Notes under the pieces: generated by a model | What the model was told of the DNA's origin: nothing | Seen by the model: only the letters and a program-made list of their open reading frames with translations | Databases searched by the model: none | Shown here: piece by piece, positions 25,939-34,228 of the stretch | Numbering within the stretch: position 1 is the first letter of the stretch | Layout of the letters: each line of letters begins with the position of its first letter | DNA from: G020354785 sp964534745 | Lineage (GTDB): Bacteria > Bacteroidota > Bacteroidia > Bacteroidales > UBA10428 | Assembly (NCBI GenBank): GCA_964534745.1 | Contig: CAZHQW010000002.1 | Location: 45,661-109,660 of the forward strand | Length of the DNA stretch: 64,000 nt | Direction: 5' to 3' | Made by a program: the position numbers and the translations under genes

Positions 25939-27654
25939 GTGGCACTGTCTGGAAAAATATCATATATCAGGACTGTAATCCTGTATATTGCACTGCATAT
26001 ATTACTTTTGAGCACCTATTCACAGGATAATATCAGGCACTCAAAAGACAACTACTATTATGGTGAATATTATCTGTCGCATCATCAATACAGTGAAGCC
26101 CTGCCTTTCTTTCAGTCAGTTCTTGATGCCGACAGCCTTAGTGCAAACATTAACTATAAAATAGGAAAATGCTATATAAATATAAGGGGAGAAAAACTGA
26201 AATCCATTCCTTACCTTGAAAAAGCATCAAAGAATATTACTGATGATTATATCAGTGATAAATTTGAAAATGGTGCTGCTCCTGTTGAAGCTTTAATACT
26301 TCTTGGTGAAGCTTACCAGAGAAATAACGAACTGGAAAAGGCATTACAGAAATACTATGATTATATCAGTTATCTTAAACCAAAAGAAGATAAAAACCTG
26401 GCGATGGCAAATCTGAAAATCCAGAGTATAGTTACCGCAAAGCAGGAAATAAGCAATACCCTGGATATTGCAATGATAAACCTGGGAGAAAATATGAACT
26501 CAAGATTTTCAGATTATAATCCGGTAGTTACACATGATGACAGTGTAATGTTTTTTACTTCTTTCTGGGAATCTGCAGATCTGATTTTCAGATCATATAA
26601 TATAAACGGTAACTGGACAAAACCTGTCGATATAACCGAAGAAATTGGTTCTCCCGGTGACTGTTATACAAGTTCAATCTCGGGCAATGGCAAGGAACTA
26701 TATTTAATAAAGCAGGGCAATTACAATAGTGATATTTGTGTAAGTTATTTCCAAGATGGCAAATGGACGGTTATGCAGAAGCTCAGTAACAAGGTAAACT
26801 CAAACGAACATGAAACAAGTGCATCAATAACATATGACGGTAATACTCTTTACTTCAGCAGCAACAGGCCTGGAGGGAAAGGAGGCTTTGATTTGTATAA
26901 ATCAGAAAAACAAAATGGGGAGTGGCGCAAACCGGTAAACCTCGGTAATACCATCAATACAAAATATAACGAGGAAGCCCCCTACATATCGCAGGAAAGT
27001 ACTTTATTGCTATTCAGTTCCGAAGGCCACAGAAATATGGGAGGGATGGATATATTTGCCTCTAGTCTCAACCAGAAAGGTGAATGGACGGAGCCTATAA
27101 ACCTGGGGTGTCCTTTTAATACAACCGATGACGATATCTTTATCGTTCACGTTAACCAGGGAAAAACGATATATATTTCAAAATATGACCCTGAAGGATA
27201 TGGTAAGCATGATATATTGAGAATAGAGATGCCAATAGACAAAATAATAAAAAGAAAAGTAGCAGAAATGCTAAGTGACTCCGGCACAATATCTGGTGAA
27301 CAGGAATATATTGCCCGAAACGAAGAACCGGAATATAAAATAACAGAAAAAAATGCTTTGTCCGATACCATCAAAACAGCCAAGGTTAATGAAACGCAAG
27401 AAGACTATAAAGCCGATATACCTTATTATACAATCCAGGTGATGGCCTTAAAAAAGCCGGTCCATCCCGGAAATTTTGTTAACTTTCCGGACATCAAGGT
27501 CACGAAAGGAGACGATGCCTTTCACAGGTATACCCATGGCATATACCATGGATATACAATTGCAAAGCAGGAACTCGAAAAGGTGCACGAGCTGGGTTAC
27601 AATGATGCTTTCATCAGGGAGATAAATTCTATTTCTAATTTTTATGAAAAATAA
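25939..27654 (+). CDS. TPR/PD40-propeller protein with C-terminal SPOR-like domain (paralogue 5)
   Basis: 571 residues. GTG start: the nearest upstream in-frame stop is TAG at 25903 and no ATG lies between; the signal sequence (about 10-29, ending YSQ) follows at a normal distance. TPR region (30-165), PD40 propeller (170-425; LYFSSNRPGGKGGFDLY, FSSEGHRNMGGMDIF), a polar linker (430-490), then a SPOR-like domain (493-565) with YYTIQVMAL, RYTHGIYHGYTIAKQEL and AFIREI in the order of SPOR strands and helices. SPOR domains bind denuded glycan strands of peptidoglycan, so this paralogue would reach the wall in a different way from the OmpA-bearing ones. The stop overlaps the next gene by 11 bases. 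Confidence 0.84.
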   Translation: MALSGKISYIRTVILYIALHILLLSTYSQDNIRHSKDNYYYGEYYLSHHQYSEALPFFQSVLDADSLSANINYKIGKCYINIRGEKLKSIPYLEKASKNITDDYISDKFENGAAPVEALILLGEAYQRNNELEKALQKYYDYISYLKPKEDKNLAMANLKIQSIVTAKQEISNTLDIAMINLGENMNSRFSDYNPVVTHDDSVMFFTSFWESADLIFRSYNINGNWTKPVDITEEIGSPGDCYTSSISGNGKELYLIKQGNYNSDICVSYFQDGKWTVMQKLSNKVNSNEHETSASITYDGNTLYFSSNRPGGKGGFDLYKSEKQNGEWRKPVNLGNTINTKYNEEAPYISQESTLLLFSSEGHRNMGGMDIFASSLNQKGEWTEPINLGCPFNTTDDDIFIVHVNQGKTIYISKYDPEGYGKHDILRIEMPIDKIIKRKVAEMLSDSGTISGEQEYIARNEEPEYKITEKNALSDTIKTAKVNETQEDYKADIPYYTIQVMALKKPVHPGNFVNFPDIKVTKGDDAFHRYTHGIYHGYTIAKQELEKVHELGYNDAFIREINSISNFYEK

Positions 27655-28207
27655 TCCTGTAGATCAAAAATCAAGCGAACCCGAAATAATACTCAGGGCC
27701 CTTGAACCATCAGATATTGACTTACTTTACAGCTGGGAAAATGATCCTTCCATATGGAAAGTCAGTAACACAATTGTCCCTTACTCAAAATATATTCTGA
27801 AAAAATACCTCGAAAACTCACATCTTGATATTTACCAGACCAAACAGCTCCGCCTGATGATAGACCTCAGGGAAAAAGACAAAGATGCCCCTAAAACCAT
27901 TGGAACTATTGATTTATTTGATTTCGATCCCTACCATAACAGGGCAGGTATCGGAATCTTAATTGGTGATAAAAGTGAAAGAAAAAAGGGATTTGCTTCA
28001 CTGTCACTCAAAAATCTGATAAATTATGCGTTCCACACCCTTCAGCTTCACCAGATTTACTGCAATATTCTTACCGACAATAAAGATAGCCTCAGTTTGT
28101 TTCAAAAACACGGATTCGAATTAATAGGTGAGAAAAAAGAGTGGATAAAAATGCCCGGTAAATATTTGGGGGAATACATGTTACAGTTGATAAATCCGCA
28201 AGACTAA
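27644..28207 (+). CDS. GNAT acetyltransferase, RimJ/RimL-like
   Basis: 187 residues. Acetyltransf_3-type GNAT fold: ILRALEPSDIDLLYSWENDP at the N-terminus, the beta4 strand IGTIDLFDFDP, an acetyl-CoA pyrophosphate-loop region ERKKGFASLSL (Q/RxxGxA equivalent), then LHQIYCNILTDNKDSLSLFQKHGFE. Such enzymes acetylate amino groups of proteins or of sugar nucleotides; the substrate is not evident. Its ATG lies inside the end of the SPOR-bearing paralogue (11-base overlap), so it is translationally coupled to it. That coupling raises the possibility of a role in modifying an envelope sugar or an array protein. Confidence 0.88.
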   Translation: MKNNPVDQKSSEPEIILRALEPSDIDLLYSWENDPSIWKVSNTIVPYSKYILKKYLENSHLDIYQTKQLRLMIDLREKDKDAPKTIGTIDLFDFDPYHNRAGIGILIGDKSERKKGFASLSLKNLINYAFHTLQLHQIYCNILTDNKDSLSLFQKHGFELIGEKKEWIKMPGKYLGEYMLQLINPQD

Positions 28208-28268
28208 TTATTTTAGTGCATATTAATATAAAAATTATTAACTTTAATATAACCTGAAATTCAAAGGA

Positions 28269-28315
28269 TTATTGATTTTAATTAACAATTATCAATAAAA
28301 TTTAAATTGTTAATT
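28269..28315 (+). repeat. Two overlapping inverted repeats in the gap before the SPOR-repeat gene
   Basis: AATTAACAATT (28280-28290) pairs perfectly with AATTGTTAATT (28305-28315), 11 bp. TTATTGAT (28269-28276) pairs with ATCAATAA (28291-28298), 8 bp, and its loop contains the first arm of the other repeat. Both are AT-rich, so chance is possible, but the interlocking layout fits operator or leader structure. Confidence 0.45.
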
Positions 28316-28370
28316 TATAAATAGGGTTATATTTTGTTGATTTTTAATTTCATATATATTTCACACTTAC

Positions 28371-28380
28371 TTTTTTTTTT
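28371..28380 (+). repeat. Ten-base T tract upstream of the SPOR-repeat gene
   Basis: Run of ten T residues ending 27 bases before the TTG start at 28408. Homopolymers of this length slip in replication and can alter promoter spacing; no promoter consensus is evident around it. Confidence 0.5.
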
Positions 28381-28407
28381 CTTAAATTGGTTATAAATAT
28401 TTTTTAA

Positions 28408-30420
28408 TTGAAGACAAAAACAATTTATTATAGAAATACCTTTACCCTTACATTAATTTATGCTTTAATACTAATTTTATTTTCCCGGTTTTCCATCCCG
28501 GCATATGGTCAGCAGGATGAATTAATCCGTTCTGTTTTCAATAAATCTGATATAAAAAAGCTCGAAAAAACAAAGGAATATGAGACCGAAGCTGAAGGCC
28601 TTATAGAGGAGGCAAATGAATTGTATATGGAAACATTTGCTGTACAGGGCAATTATGAGCTTGACGAAAAGACTATTGAAAAAAAAGTAAAGCAGCTGGA
28701 ATCCAAGGCTCAGAAAAAGCAAATCGAAGCTGCCCAATATTACGAATTGATAAATCAAACCAAGTTTGGTATTTACAAAACCTATATTGAAAAATTCTGG
28801 TCTGATTTTGAAGGCGATGAAAATGATTATATAAATGCCAGGTTGATCGAAGAACAGTCCAATGACTTTTATTTCCAGGCAAGTACTCTGAGGGCCGAAG
28901 CAGCAAAAATATCTGATATCAAAGACAAGGTAGAAAAACTGAACAGTGCCCATGATCTTGAAGTTAAGGCCCTTGAAAAGCAATTAAGTGCCCTGGGCAT
29001 TTATTATAATATTGCCTATACAGCAGGCGAAACAGCCAGGGAAACCGTGCCTGCAGATATTGAAGTTACGCAAATTGAGCCTGTCCAACCGCAGGTAACT
29101 TATGAGGAACCGGCTTACCAGCCAGCTGAAACACCTGCAATGGAATTACCCGCAGTGGCCGAACCTGTGGGAGCTGCACAGGCAAAGGCCCAGATTGAAG
29201 AGGATATACTTGTGAACCAGATGATAATCAATATGTACGACCGGTATATGGCAGACCAAACAAGACAGCCACAAAATGTGCTGACTCCGCAGATGCTGAG
29301 TGATGTAACATATTTTGATTCAGATAAAATTCTGAATATGTGGTATTCTTATGCATATGACACTCTATATGAAGGTGTGCCCGAAGCTCCTCCTGAACTA
29401 TATGCAGCAACAGACTCCCTGGTTGAGGAACTGGCCATGGAAGACCAGGAGGCAGCGGAAACCGGACAGGAGCAGATGATACCAACCGAATACGAAGAAA
29501 GAATAGCTACTGTTGAAGAAGACATTGGTGAATCATATCATATTCCTGAAGGCGATGAGATAATCTACAGGGTGCAGATAGCCGCCCTCAAAACACAATT
29601 GACACAAAGAGCGCTCAGTAAAATATATTATGGCAATAAACAGGTTGAGATGTTAAATGAAGACGGATGGTTCAAATATTCAATAGGTGATTTCTACTCC
29701 TATGACGATGCTGATAAATTCAGGAAGCAGTGTGGAGTGAAGAATGCTTTTATTGTGGCCTACAGGAAGGGACAGAAGTTTGTTCCCGGGGGTATCAGTG
29801 ATATGGTCTCTGCCCAGTATGCAGAGACAGCTCCCGATTTAATCACATCCAGGTATGATGTGGGACTGATATTCAGGGTGCAGGTCGCTGCCAACAGGGT
29901 ACCTCTGACCAAGGAGCAGCTTTCAAGAATATATAAGGATGATTATCCCGTGGAAATGATGTATGAAGATGGTTGGTATAAATACCAGGTACTGGGCGTC
30001 AGATTATTCTCCGATGCTCTCAGGATACTGAGAAACGCGCAGGTTAGAGGGGCCTTTATTGTTGCTTACGACGAGGGAACTAAACATAACCTGTATGCAG
30101 CAGTTTCACGATCAAAAAAGATTGAAAAAGAGGTTCAGACATACGGCCGAAAAGGAAGGCTGAACGAGATAGAGTGGCACGTGCAGATAGCCGCCTCACG
30201 GGTACCTCTTACGCAAAATGAACTGTCAAATATTTACAGCGGGGATCAAAACATATCCCTGGTAATTGAAGAAGGCTGGTATAAATACAGACTTAAGGCC
30301 GGCAGTTCATATAGTGCGGCCAAAGAAATAAAAGAAAACTGCAATGTGCCGAAAGCCTTTATAGTGGCATACTACAGAGCCAAAAAAGTACCAATAACCA
30401 GAGCAATTAATGAACTTTAA
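28408..30420 (+). CDS. Exported coiled-coil protein with three C-terminal SPOR-like repeats
   Basis: 670 residues. The start is inferred as TTG at 28408, in front of a clear signal/anchor segment (about 12-35). Residues 45-215 are charged and helical, likely coiled coil; a Pro/Ala/Glu linker (215-255) and a mixed region (260-380) follow. Three homologous ~75-residue units start near residues 384, 485 and 587. Each has a VQIAA/VQVAA strand, a DGWFKY/DGWYKY/EGWYKY motif, a central Ser-x-x-A helix start and an AFIVAY end, matching the SPOR layout. Peptidoglycan binding by several SPOR units is the likely job. It precedes the Wza-like gene by 35 bases, tying it to polysaccharide export. Confidence 0.82.
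   Translation: MKTKTIYYRNTFTLTLIYALILILFSRFSIPAYGQQDELIRSVFNKSDIKKLEKTKEYETEAEGLIEEANELYMETFAVQGNYELDEKTIEKKVKQLESKAQKKQIEAAQYYELINQTKFGIYKTYIEKFWSDFEGDENDYINARLIEEQSNDFYFQASTLRAEAAKISDIKDKVEKLNSAHDLEVKALEKQLSALGIYYNIAYTAGETARETVPADIEVTQIEPVQPQVTYEEPAYQPAETPAMELPAVAEPVGAAQAKAQIEEDILVNQMIINMYDRYMADQTRQPQNVLTPQMLSDVTYFDSDKILNMWYSYAYDTLYEGVPEAPPELYAATDSLVEELAMEDQEAAETGQEQMIPTEYEERIATVEEDIGESYHIPEGDEIIYRVQIAALKTQLTQRALSKIYYGNKQVEMLNEDGWFKYSIGDFYSYDDADKFRKQCGVKNAFIVAYRKGQKFVPGGISDMVSAQYAETAPDLITSRYDVGLIFRVQVAANRVPLTKEQLSRIYKDDYPVEMMYEDGWYKYQVLGVRLFSDALRILRNAQVRGAFIVAYDEGTKHNLYAAVSRSKKIEKEVQTYGRKGRLNEIEWHVQIAASRVPLTQNELSNIYSGDQNISLVIEEGWYKYRLKAGSSYSAAKEIKENCNVPKAFIVAYYRAKKVPITRAINEL
29557..30396 (+). 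repeat. Three tandem SPOR-like domain repeats
   Basis: Coding repeats beginning near 29557, 29862 and 30167, spaced by 305 bases each time. Shared residues: VQ(I/V)A, LT or LTK/LTQ, (L)S(K/R/N)IY, (D/E)GW(F/Y)KY and AFIVAY. They differ enough at DNA level to be old duplications. Confidence 0.75.
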
Positions 30421-30455
30421 ACAATAAGTAAATTTATTAACTAAATATTTTAGCT

Positions 30456-31247
30456 ATGAAATTTGGAATAAAAACCCTGACAGTAACAAGTTTTACAGTA
30501 TTACTTGTTGCGAGTATAGTGTTTTCATCCTGTATATCGCAAAAAAGAGTTAGATTACTACGGGAGAAAACAACAAAAGAAGTGACACAGCAATTTGAGA
30601 ATCCAAAAAGCACAACATACAGGATTCAGATAGGAGATCATCTTTATATAAAAGTATATAGCGTTGACCCAAAAACAAGTAAATTTTTTCAGACTGACTT
30701 TCCAAATTTGATGAATCCGACTTATTTATATTTGAACAGTTACATGGTCGACGAATTCGGATTTATTAGCTTTTCATTCGTTGACAAAATGTATGTAAAA
30801 GGACTGACTATTAATGAGGTCAAAGATCTGGTCCAGAAAACCCTTAATGAATACTTTAAGGAATGTACAGTAGTGGTTAAGCTGGTTAACTTCCAGATCA
30901 CAGTCCTTGGCGAAGTTAACAGTCCGGGAGATTTCACCATATACCGTGATCACATAAATGTTCTGCAGGGAATCGGACTGGCAGGGGGTATAAAACAATT
31001 CGGGAACAGAAAAAATGTCATGCTTATAAGGCAGACCCAGAACGGTTCAAATACTTACTTCCTTGACCTAACCAATAACAGGGTGCTCGAATCCCCATAT
31101 TTCTTCCTTATGCCAAATGATATTATATATATAGAGCCCTTAGGCAGCAAATCAAGTGCCTATGAAACATTCCCGTATCAGACACTTTTTTATGCACTGA
31201 CAACTATATTGTTGGGAGCAAATTTGTATTTTACTCATTTTGATTAA
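30456..31247 (+). CDS. Wza-like polysaccharide export lipoprotein
   Basis: 263 residues. A lipoprotein signal peptide ends in FSSC (Cys about 25). A Poly_export domain (about 55-140, with IQIGDHLYIKVYS and VDEFGFISFSF) is followed by a SLBB domain (about 145-225, VLGEVNSPGDFTIY, LAGGIKQFGNRKNVMLIR). A hydrophobic C-terminal segment (about 240-260, LFYALTTILLGANLYF) resembles the outer-membrane helix of Wza. It should form the periplasm/outer-membrane channel for exopolysaccharide, paired with the Wzc-like kinase 63 bases downstream. Confidence 0.92.
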   Translation: MKFGIKTLTVTSFTVLLVASIVFSSCISQKRVRLLREKTTKEVTQQFENPKSTTYRIQIGDHLYIKVYSVDPKTSKFFQTDFPNLMNPTYLYLNSYMVDEFGFISFSFVDKMYVKGLTINEVKDLVQKTLNEYFKECTVVVKLVNFQITVLGEVNSPGDFTIYRDHINVLQGIGLAGGIKQFGNRKNVMLIRQTQNGSNTYFLDLTNNRVLESPYFFLMPNDIIYIEPLGSKSSAYETFPYQTLFYALTTILLGANLYFTHFD

Positions 31248-31310
31248 TAACTGATGATTTTGTAAAATAACACAATAATTCATAAATTAACAGGGACAAC
31301 CCGGCATGTT

Positions 31311-33731
31311 ATGGACGAAAAATACCAATATCTTGAACAGGAGGATACGATTGACATAAAATCATTTATTATCAAAAACCTCAGATATTGGTATCTGTTT
31401 GTCTTTTCCCTTGTGATTGCATTTTTCATAGCTGTTTTAGTTAATAAATTTACTTCTCCTGTTTATAAAGTCAGCACATGGATCCTTATTAATGAAAAGG
31501 AAGACCCCCTTGATCTTGAAAGTACCATAAGACCGTCACTTTACGGAAATCCTTATAAGCTGGAAAACGAAATAGGTATACTTAAATCAAAGAATCTTAC
31601 AAAAAGGGTTATAGAAAATCTGAATTTTGTTATCACTTATTACAGGGAGGACAGGCTTAAGAAAAGTGAATTATACCATGACTGCCCTTTTATCGTCGAT
31701 TATGATACTGTCTATGACCAGCCCCTGGGCATAAAATTCATGACCACTATCTTATCTGACAGCCTACTGCTTATAGAGACTGAAGGTGAAAATGTGGTTT
31801 TACATAATTACAGCCTGAGAAGCGATACAAAGGTTCTTCCGTACTTTGTTTTTAAAGATACCGTAACATTCGGAGTTTTAACGGGAAACCAGTACTGCCG
31901 GTTCAGAATACTGCCGAATTTTCTCGTGCCCTATAATAAACTAAGACAAAAAAAATATTCATTTCATTTTAACAGCCTGAATCAGCTTATTAAACAATAC
32001 AGGGCATTTGATATTGAATCATCCAAGAGCTCTTCCATACTTCAGCTATCACTAAAATGCTCAAACGTTGAAAAGGGAGTTGACTTCCTGAATAAGCTCT
32101 CTGAAGTATATCTGCTTAAAGGTATAGAAAAGGACGACAGGATAGCAACAAGCACGATCGATTTCATTGACAGCCAGCTGCGGGAAATTTCAGACTCTTT
32201 AAGATATTCCGAAGACCAGCTTCAGAGTTTCAGGACATCAAAGAAAATAATGAATTTTGACTACCAGGCTCAGCAGGTTTATGAAAAACTGGAAGAACTG
32301 CAAAACAAGAAAGCCGAGTTAATAGTCAAATCAAAATATTATGATTATTTAAAAACCTACCTTGAAAAGAACAATGATGTAAACGATTTGATTGCACCGT
32401 CGTCAATGGATATAAATGATCACCTCCTGAATAGCCTGATTATCGAACTTACAAATATTTATGCCGAAAGGACGGAATTGTCTTTTAATTCAATAAAAGA
32501 CAATCCCTATCTTAGTTCCCTTGAATTGAAAATAAAAGATACAAAGGCAAAACTCATTGAAAACATAGATAATATAATCAAGGCATCAAATATTTCACTG
32601 GGCGAGATAGAATCAAGAATTGCCGAAATTGAAGGAAGAATAAACAAGCTCCCCGGGAGCCAGAGAGAGCTCCTTGGCATTGAAAGAAAATTCAAGCTGA
32701 ACGATGCCATTTATACTTTCCTGCTTACAAAACGCTCGGATGTCCAGATATCCAAAGCCTCAAATTTGCCTTCGAACGAGGTTCTAGACAAGGCGTCGGC
32801 CGAAGATTATACAATTGTAAATCCGAATAAGAAACTGAATCTTATAATAGCATTTTTGCTGGGCCTTTTTGTCCCTGCAGGTATAATTTACCTTAAAGAC
32901 ATGTTTAGCAACAGGATTATTGATAAGAAAGAAATCCAGAAACTGACAAACTACAATATCATCGGTCATATTATACACGACAAGCATAAAACCAATACAG
33001 TAGTTGACGAGTACCCCAAATCCCTTGTGGCTGAATCATTCCGCTCCTTGAGGACAAACTTCCAGTTCATTTCAGGTGAAAAAAGGAAAAAAATAATACT
33101 GATAACATCCATAATTACAGGGGAAGGAAAGAGCTATACATCACTGAACCTGGCAAGTGTCTTCGCCCAGAACCATAAGAAAGTAATGCTTATTGACTTT
33201 GATCTGAGAAAATCAAAAATACAGGATTATCTGAATATAAACGCCGACAGCGGCCTTAGTAAGTACCTGAGTAACAGTTCAGGGATTGATGATGTCATTC
33301 TTAAATCGGGTATCGAAAATGTAGATGTCATTGTTGCCGGATTAATACCTCCAAATCCGACCGAATTGATCTCATCGGCAAAAACGGGTGAACTGTTCAA
33401 TACCCTTAGGGAAAGATATGATTATATTCTGATAGATACTCCCCCGGTCGGAATTGTATCCGATGCCCTTCTTCTATTCAAGCATACCGATATCAACATT
33501 TTTGTCCTTCGCTATAATTTTACTCCCAAAAACCTGCTTTCATCCATTATGGACGACCTTTATAAGAGAAAAGTTGAGAATATCAGCCTCCTTTTAAATG
33601 ATATAAAAGTTTCCAAAAGCGGCTATGGTTACGGCTATGGTTACGGCTATGGCTATGGTTATGGCTATGGCCATTCAGAAAGTAAAGATTCGATAAAAAA
33701 GAAAATAATGGATACTCTCTTTAAAAACTGA
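31311..33731 (+). CDS. Wzc-like polysaccharide co-polymerase and tyrosine autokinase
   Basis: 806 residues. A Wzz domain with TM1 (about 28-50) is followed by a large periplasmic coiled-coil region (110-480), a GNVR/PGSQRELL block before TM2 (about 505-525), and a cytoplasmic BY-kinase domain (560-770). Walker A is GEGKSYTS, Walker A' is VMLIDFDLRKSK and Walker B is ILIDTPPVG. The C-terminal tail, where Wzc homologues carry a cluster of phosphorylated Tyr, is here eight consecutive Gly-Tyr units followed by His and a Lys-rich end. It controls chain length and export with the Wza-like lipoprotein. No polymerase or flippase is in the window. Confidence 0.93.
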   Translation: MDEKYQYLEQEDTIDIKSFIIKNLRYWYLFVFSLVIAFFIAVLVNKFTSPVYKVSTWILINEKEDPLDLESTIRPSLYGNPYKLENEIGILKSKNLTKRVIENLNFVITYYREDRLKKSELYHDCPFIVDYDTVYDQPLGIKFMTTILSDSLLLIETEGENVVLHNYSLRSDTKVLPYFVFKDTVTFGVLTGNQYCRFRILPNFLVPYNKLRQKKYSFHFNSLNQLIKQYRAFDIESSKSSSILQLSLKCSNVEKGVDFLNKLSEVYLLKGIEKDDRIATSTIDFIDSQLREISDSLRYSEDQLQSFRTSKKIMNFDYQAQQVYEKLEELQNKKAELIVKSKYYDYLKTYLEKNNDVNDLIAPSSMDINDHLLNSLIIELTNIYAERTELSFNSIKDNPYLSSLELKIKDTKAKLIENIDNIIKASNISLGEIESRIAEIEGRINKLPGSQRELLGIERKFKLNDAIYTFLLTKRSDVQISKASNLPSNEVLDKASAEDYTIVNPNKKLNLIIAFLLGLFVPAGIIYLKDMFSNRIIDKKEIQKLTNYNIIGHIIHDKHKTNTVVDEYPKSLVAESFRSLRTNFQFISGEKRKKIILITSIITGEGKSYTSLNLASVFAQNHKKVMLIDFDLRKSKIQDYLNINADSGLSKYLSNSSGIDDVILKSGIENVDVIVAGLIPPNPTELISSAKTGELFNTLRERYDYILIDTPPVGIVSDALLLFKHTDINIFVLRYNFTPKNLLSSIMDDLYKRKVENISLLLNDIKVSKSGYGYGYGYGYGYGYGYGHSESKDSIKKKIMDTLFKN
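33621..33671 (+). repeat. Gly-Tyr codon repeat in the kinase tail
   Basis: Eight GGY-TAY dipeptide units in a row plus one Gly, made of near-identical hexanucleotides (GGCTAT, GGTTAC, GGTTAT). Tandem hexamers can expand or contract without frameshift, so the number of phosphorylatable Tyr could vary between strains. Confidence 0.85.
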
Positions 33732-33744
33732 TTCTGCCGGCTAC

Positions 33745-34194
33745 TTACAGGTCAAGGTATTCCGGAATATCACCCTTAAAAAAAAATTTCCCCTCCTGCC
33801 TGTCGTATTTACAGCAATAATGTTTAAGCCCGTTTGTTACAACCAGAAAGTCAACATTCAAATATCTGTTATAGAGGCTTACCTGATCAAATGCATCCTG
33901 ACCTATAGCCACTGAAGGTGACTTGCATTCAACAATAAGGCCCGGTTTGCCTGACTTATTAAAAACTACAATATCGCATCTTTTCACCAGCTTTCTGATC
34001 TTAAATTCCATTTCAATTGATATCAGCTGCTGCGGATAATTCTTTTCACTTACCAGGTATTTTATTAAATTCTGCCTTACCCATTCTTCAGGGGTAAGTA
34101 AAATATATTTACTCCTTACTTCATCAAAAATATATTTTCTATTATCTTCAGATTTTATCTTAAACGAATAAGTTGGTAAATTTAAGGGCTGCAT
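33745..34194 (-). CDS. HsdR N-terminal-like (HSDR_N_2) nuclease-fold protein
   Basis: 149 residues matching the stand-alone type I restriction R-subunit N-terminal domain. A PD-(D/E)xK-like core is visible: a Glu (about residue 61), then CDIVVFNK with an Asp and LIVECKSP with the Glu-x-Lys. No helicase domain, methylase or specificity subunit is nearby, so it is not a working type I restriction system. In Bacteroidota this small gene often sits by holA, as here (divergent, 34 bases), which suggests a housekeeping nuclease or DNA-binding role. It is convergent with the kinase gene. Confidence 0.85.
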   Translation of the reverse strand: MQPLNLPTYSFKIKSEDNRKYIFDEVRSKYILLTPEEWVRQNLIKYLVSEKNYPQQLISIEMEFKIRKLVKRCDIVVFNKSGKPGLIVECKSPSVAIGQDAFDQVSLYNRYLNVDFLVVTNGLKHYCCKYDRQEGKFFFKGDIPEYLDL

Positions 34195-34228
34195 ATTATA
34201 GCTTATTTAAGTATTAAAGTTACAAAAA

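Noticed and set aside
33745..34194. Remnant of a type I restriction-modification locus
   Set aside because: No helicase, methylase or specificity fragments in any frame around it; both neighbours are intact chromosomal genes.
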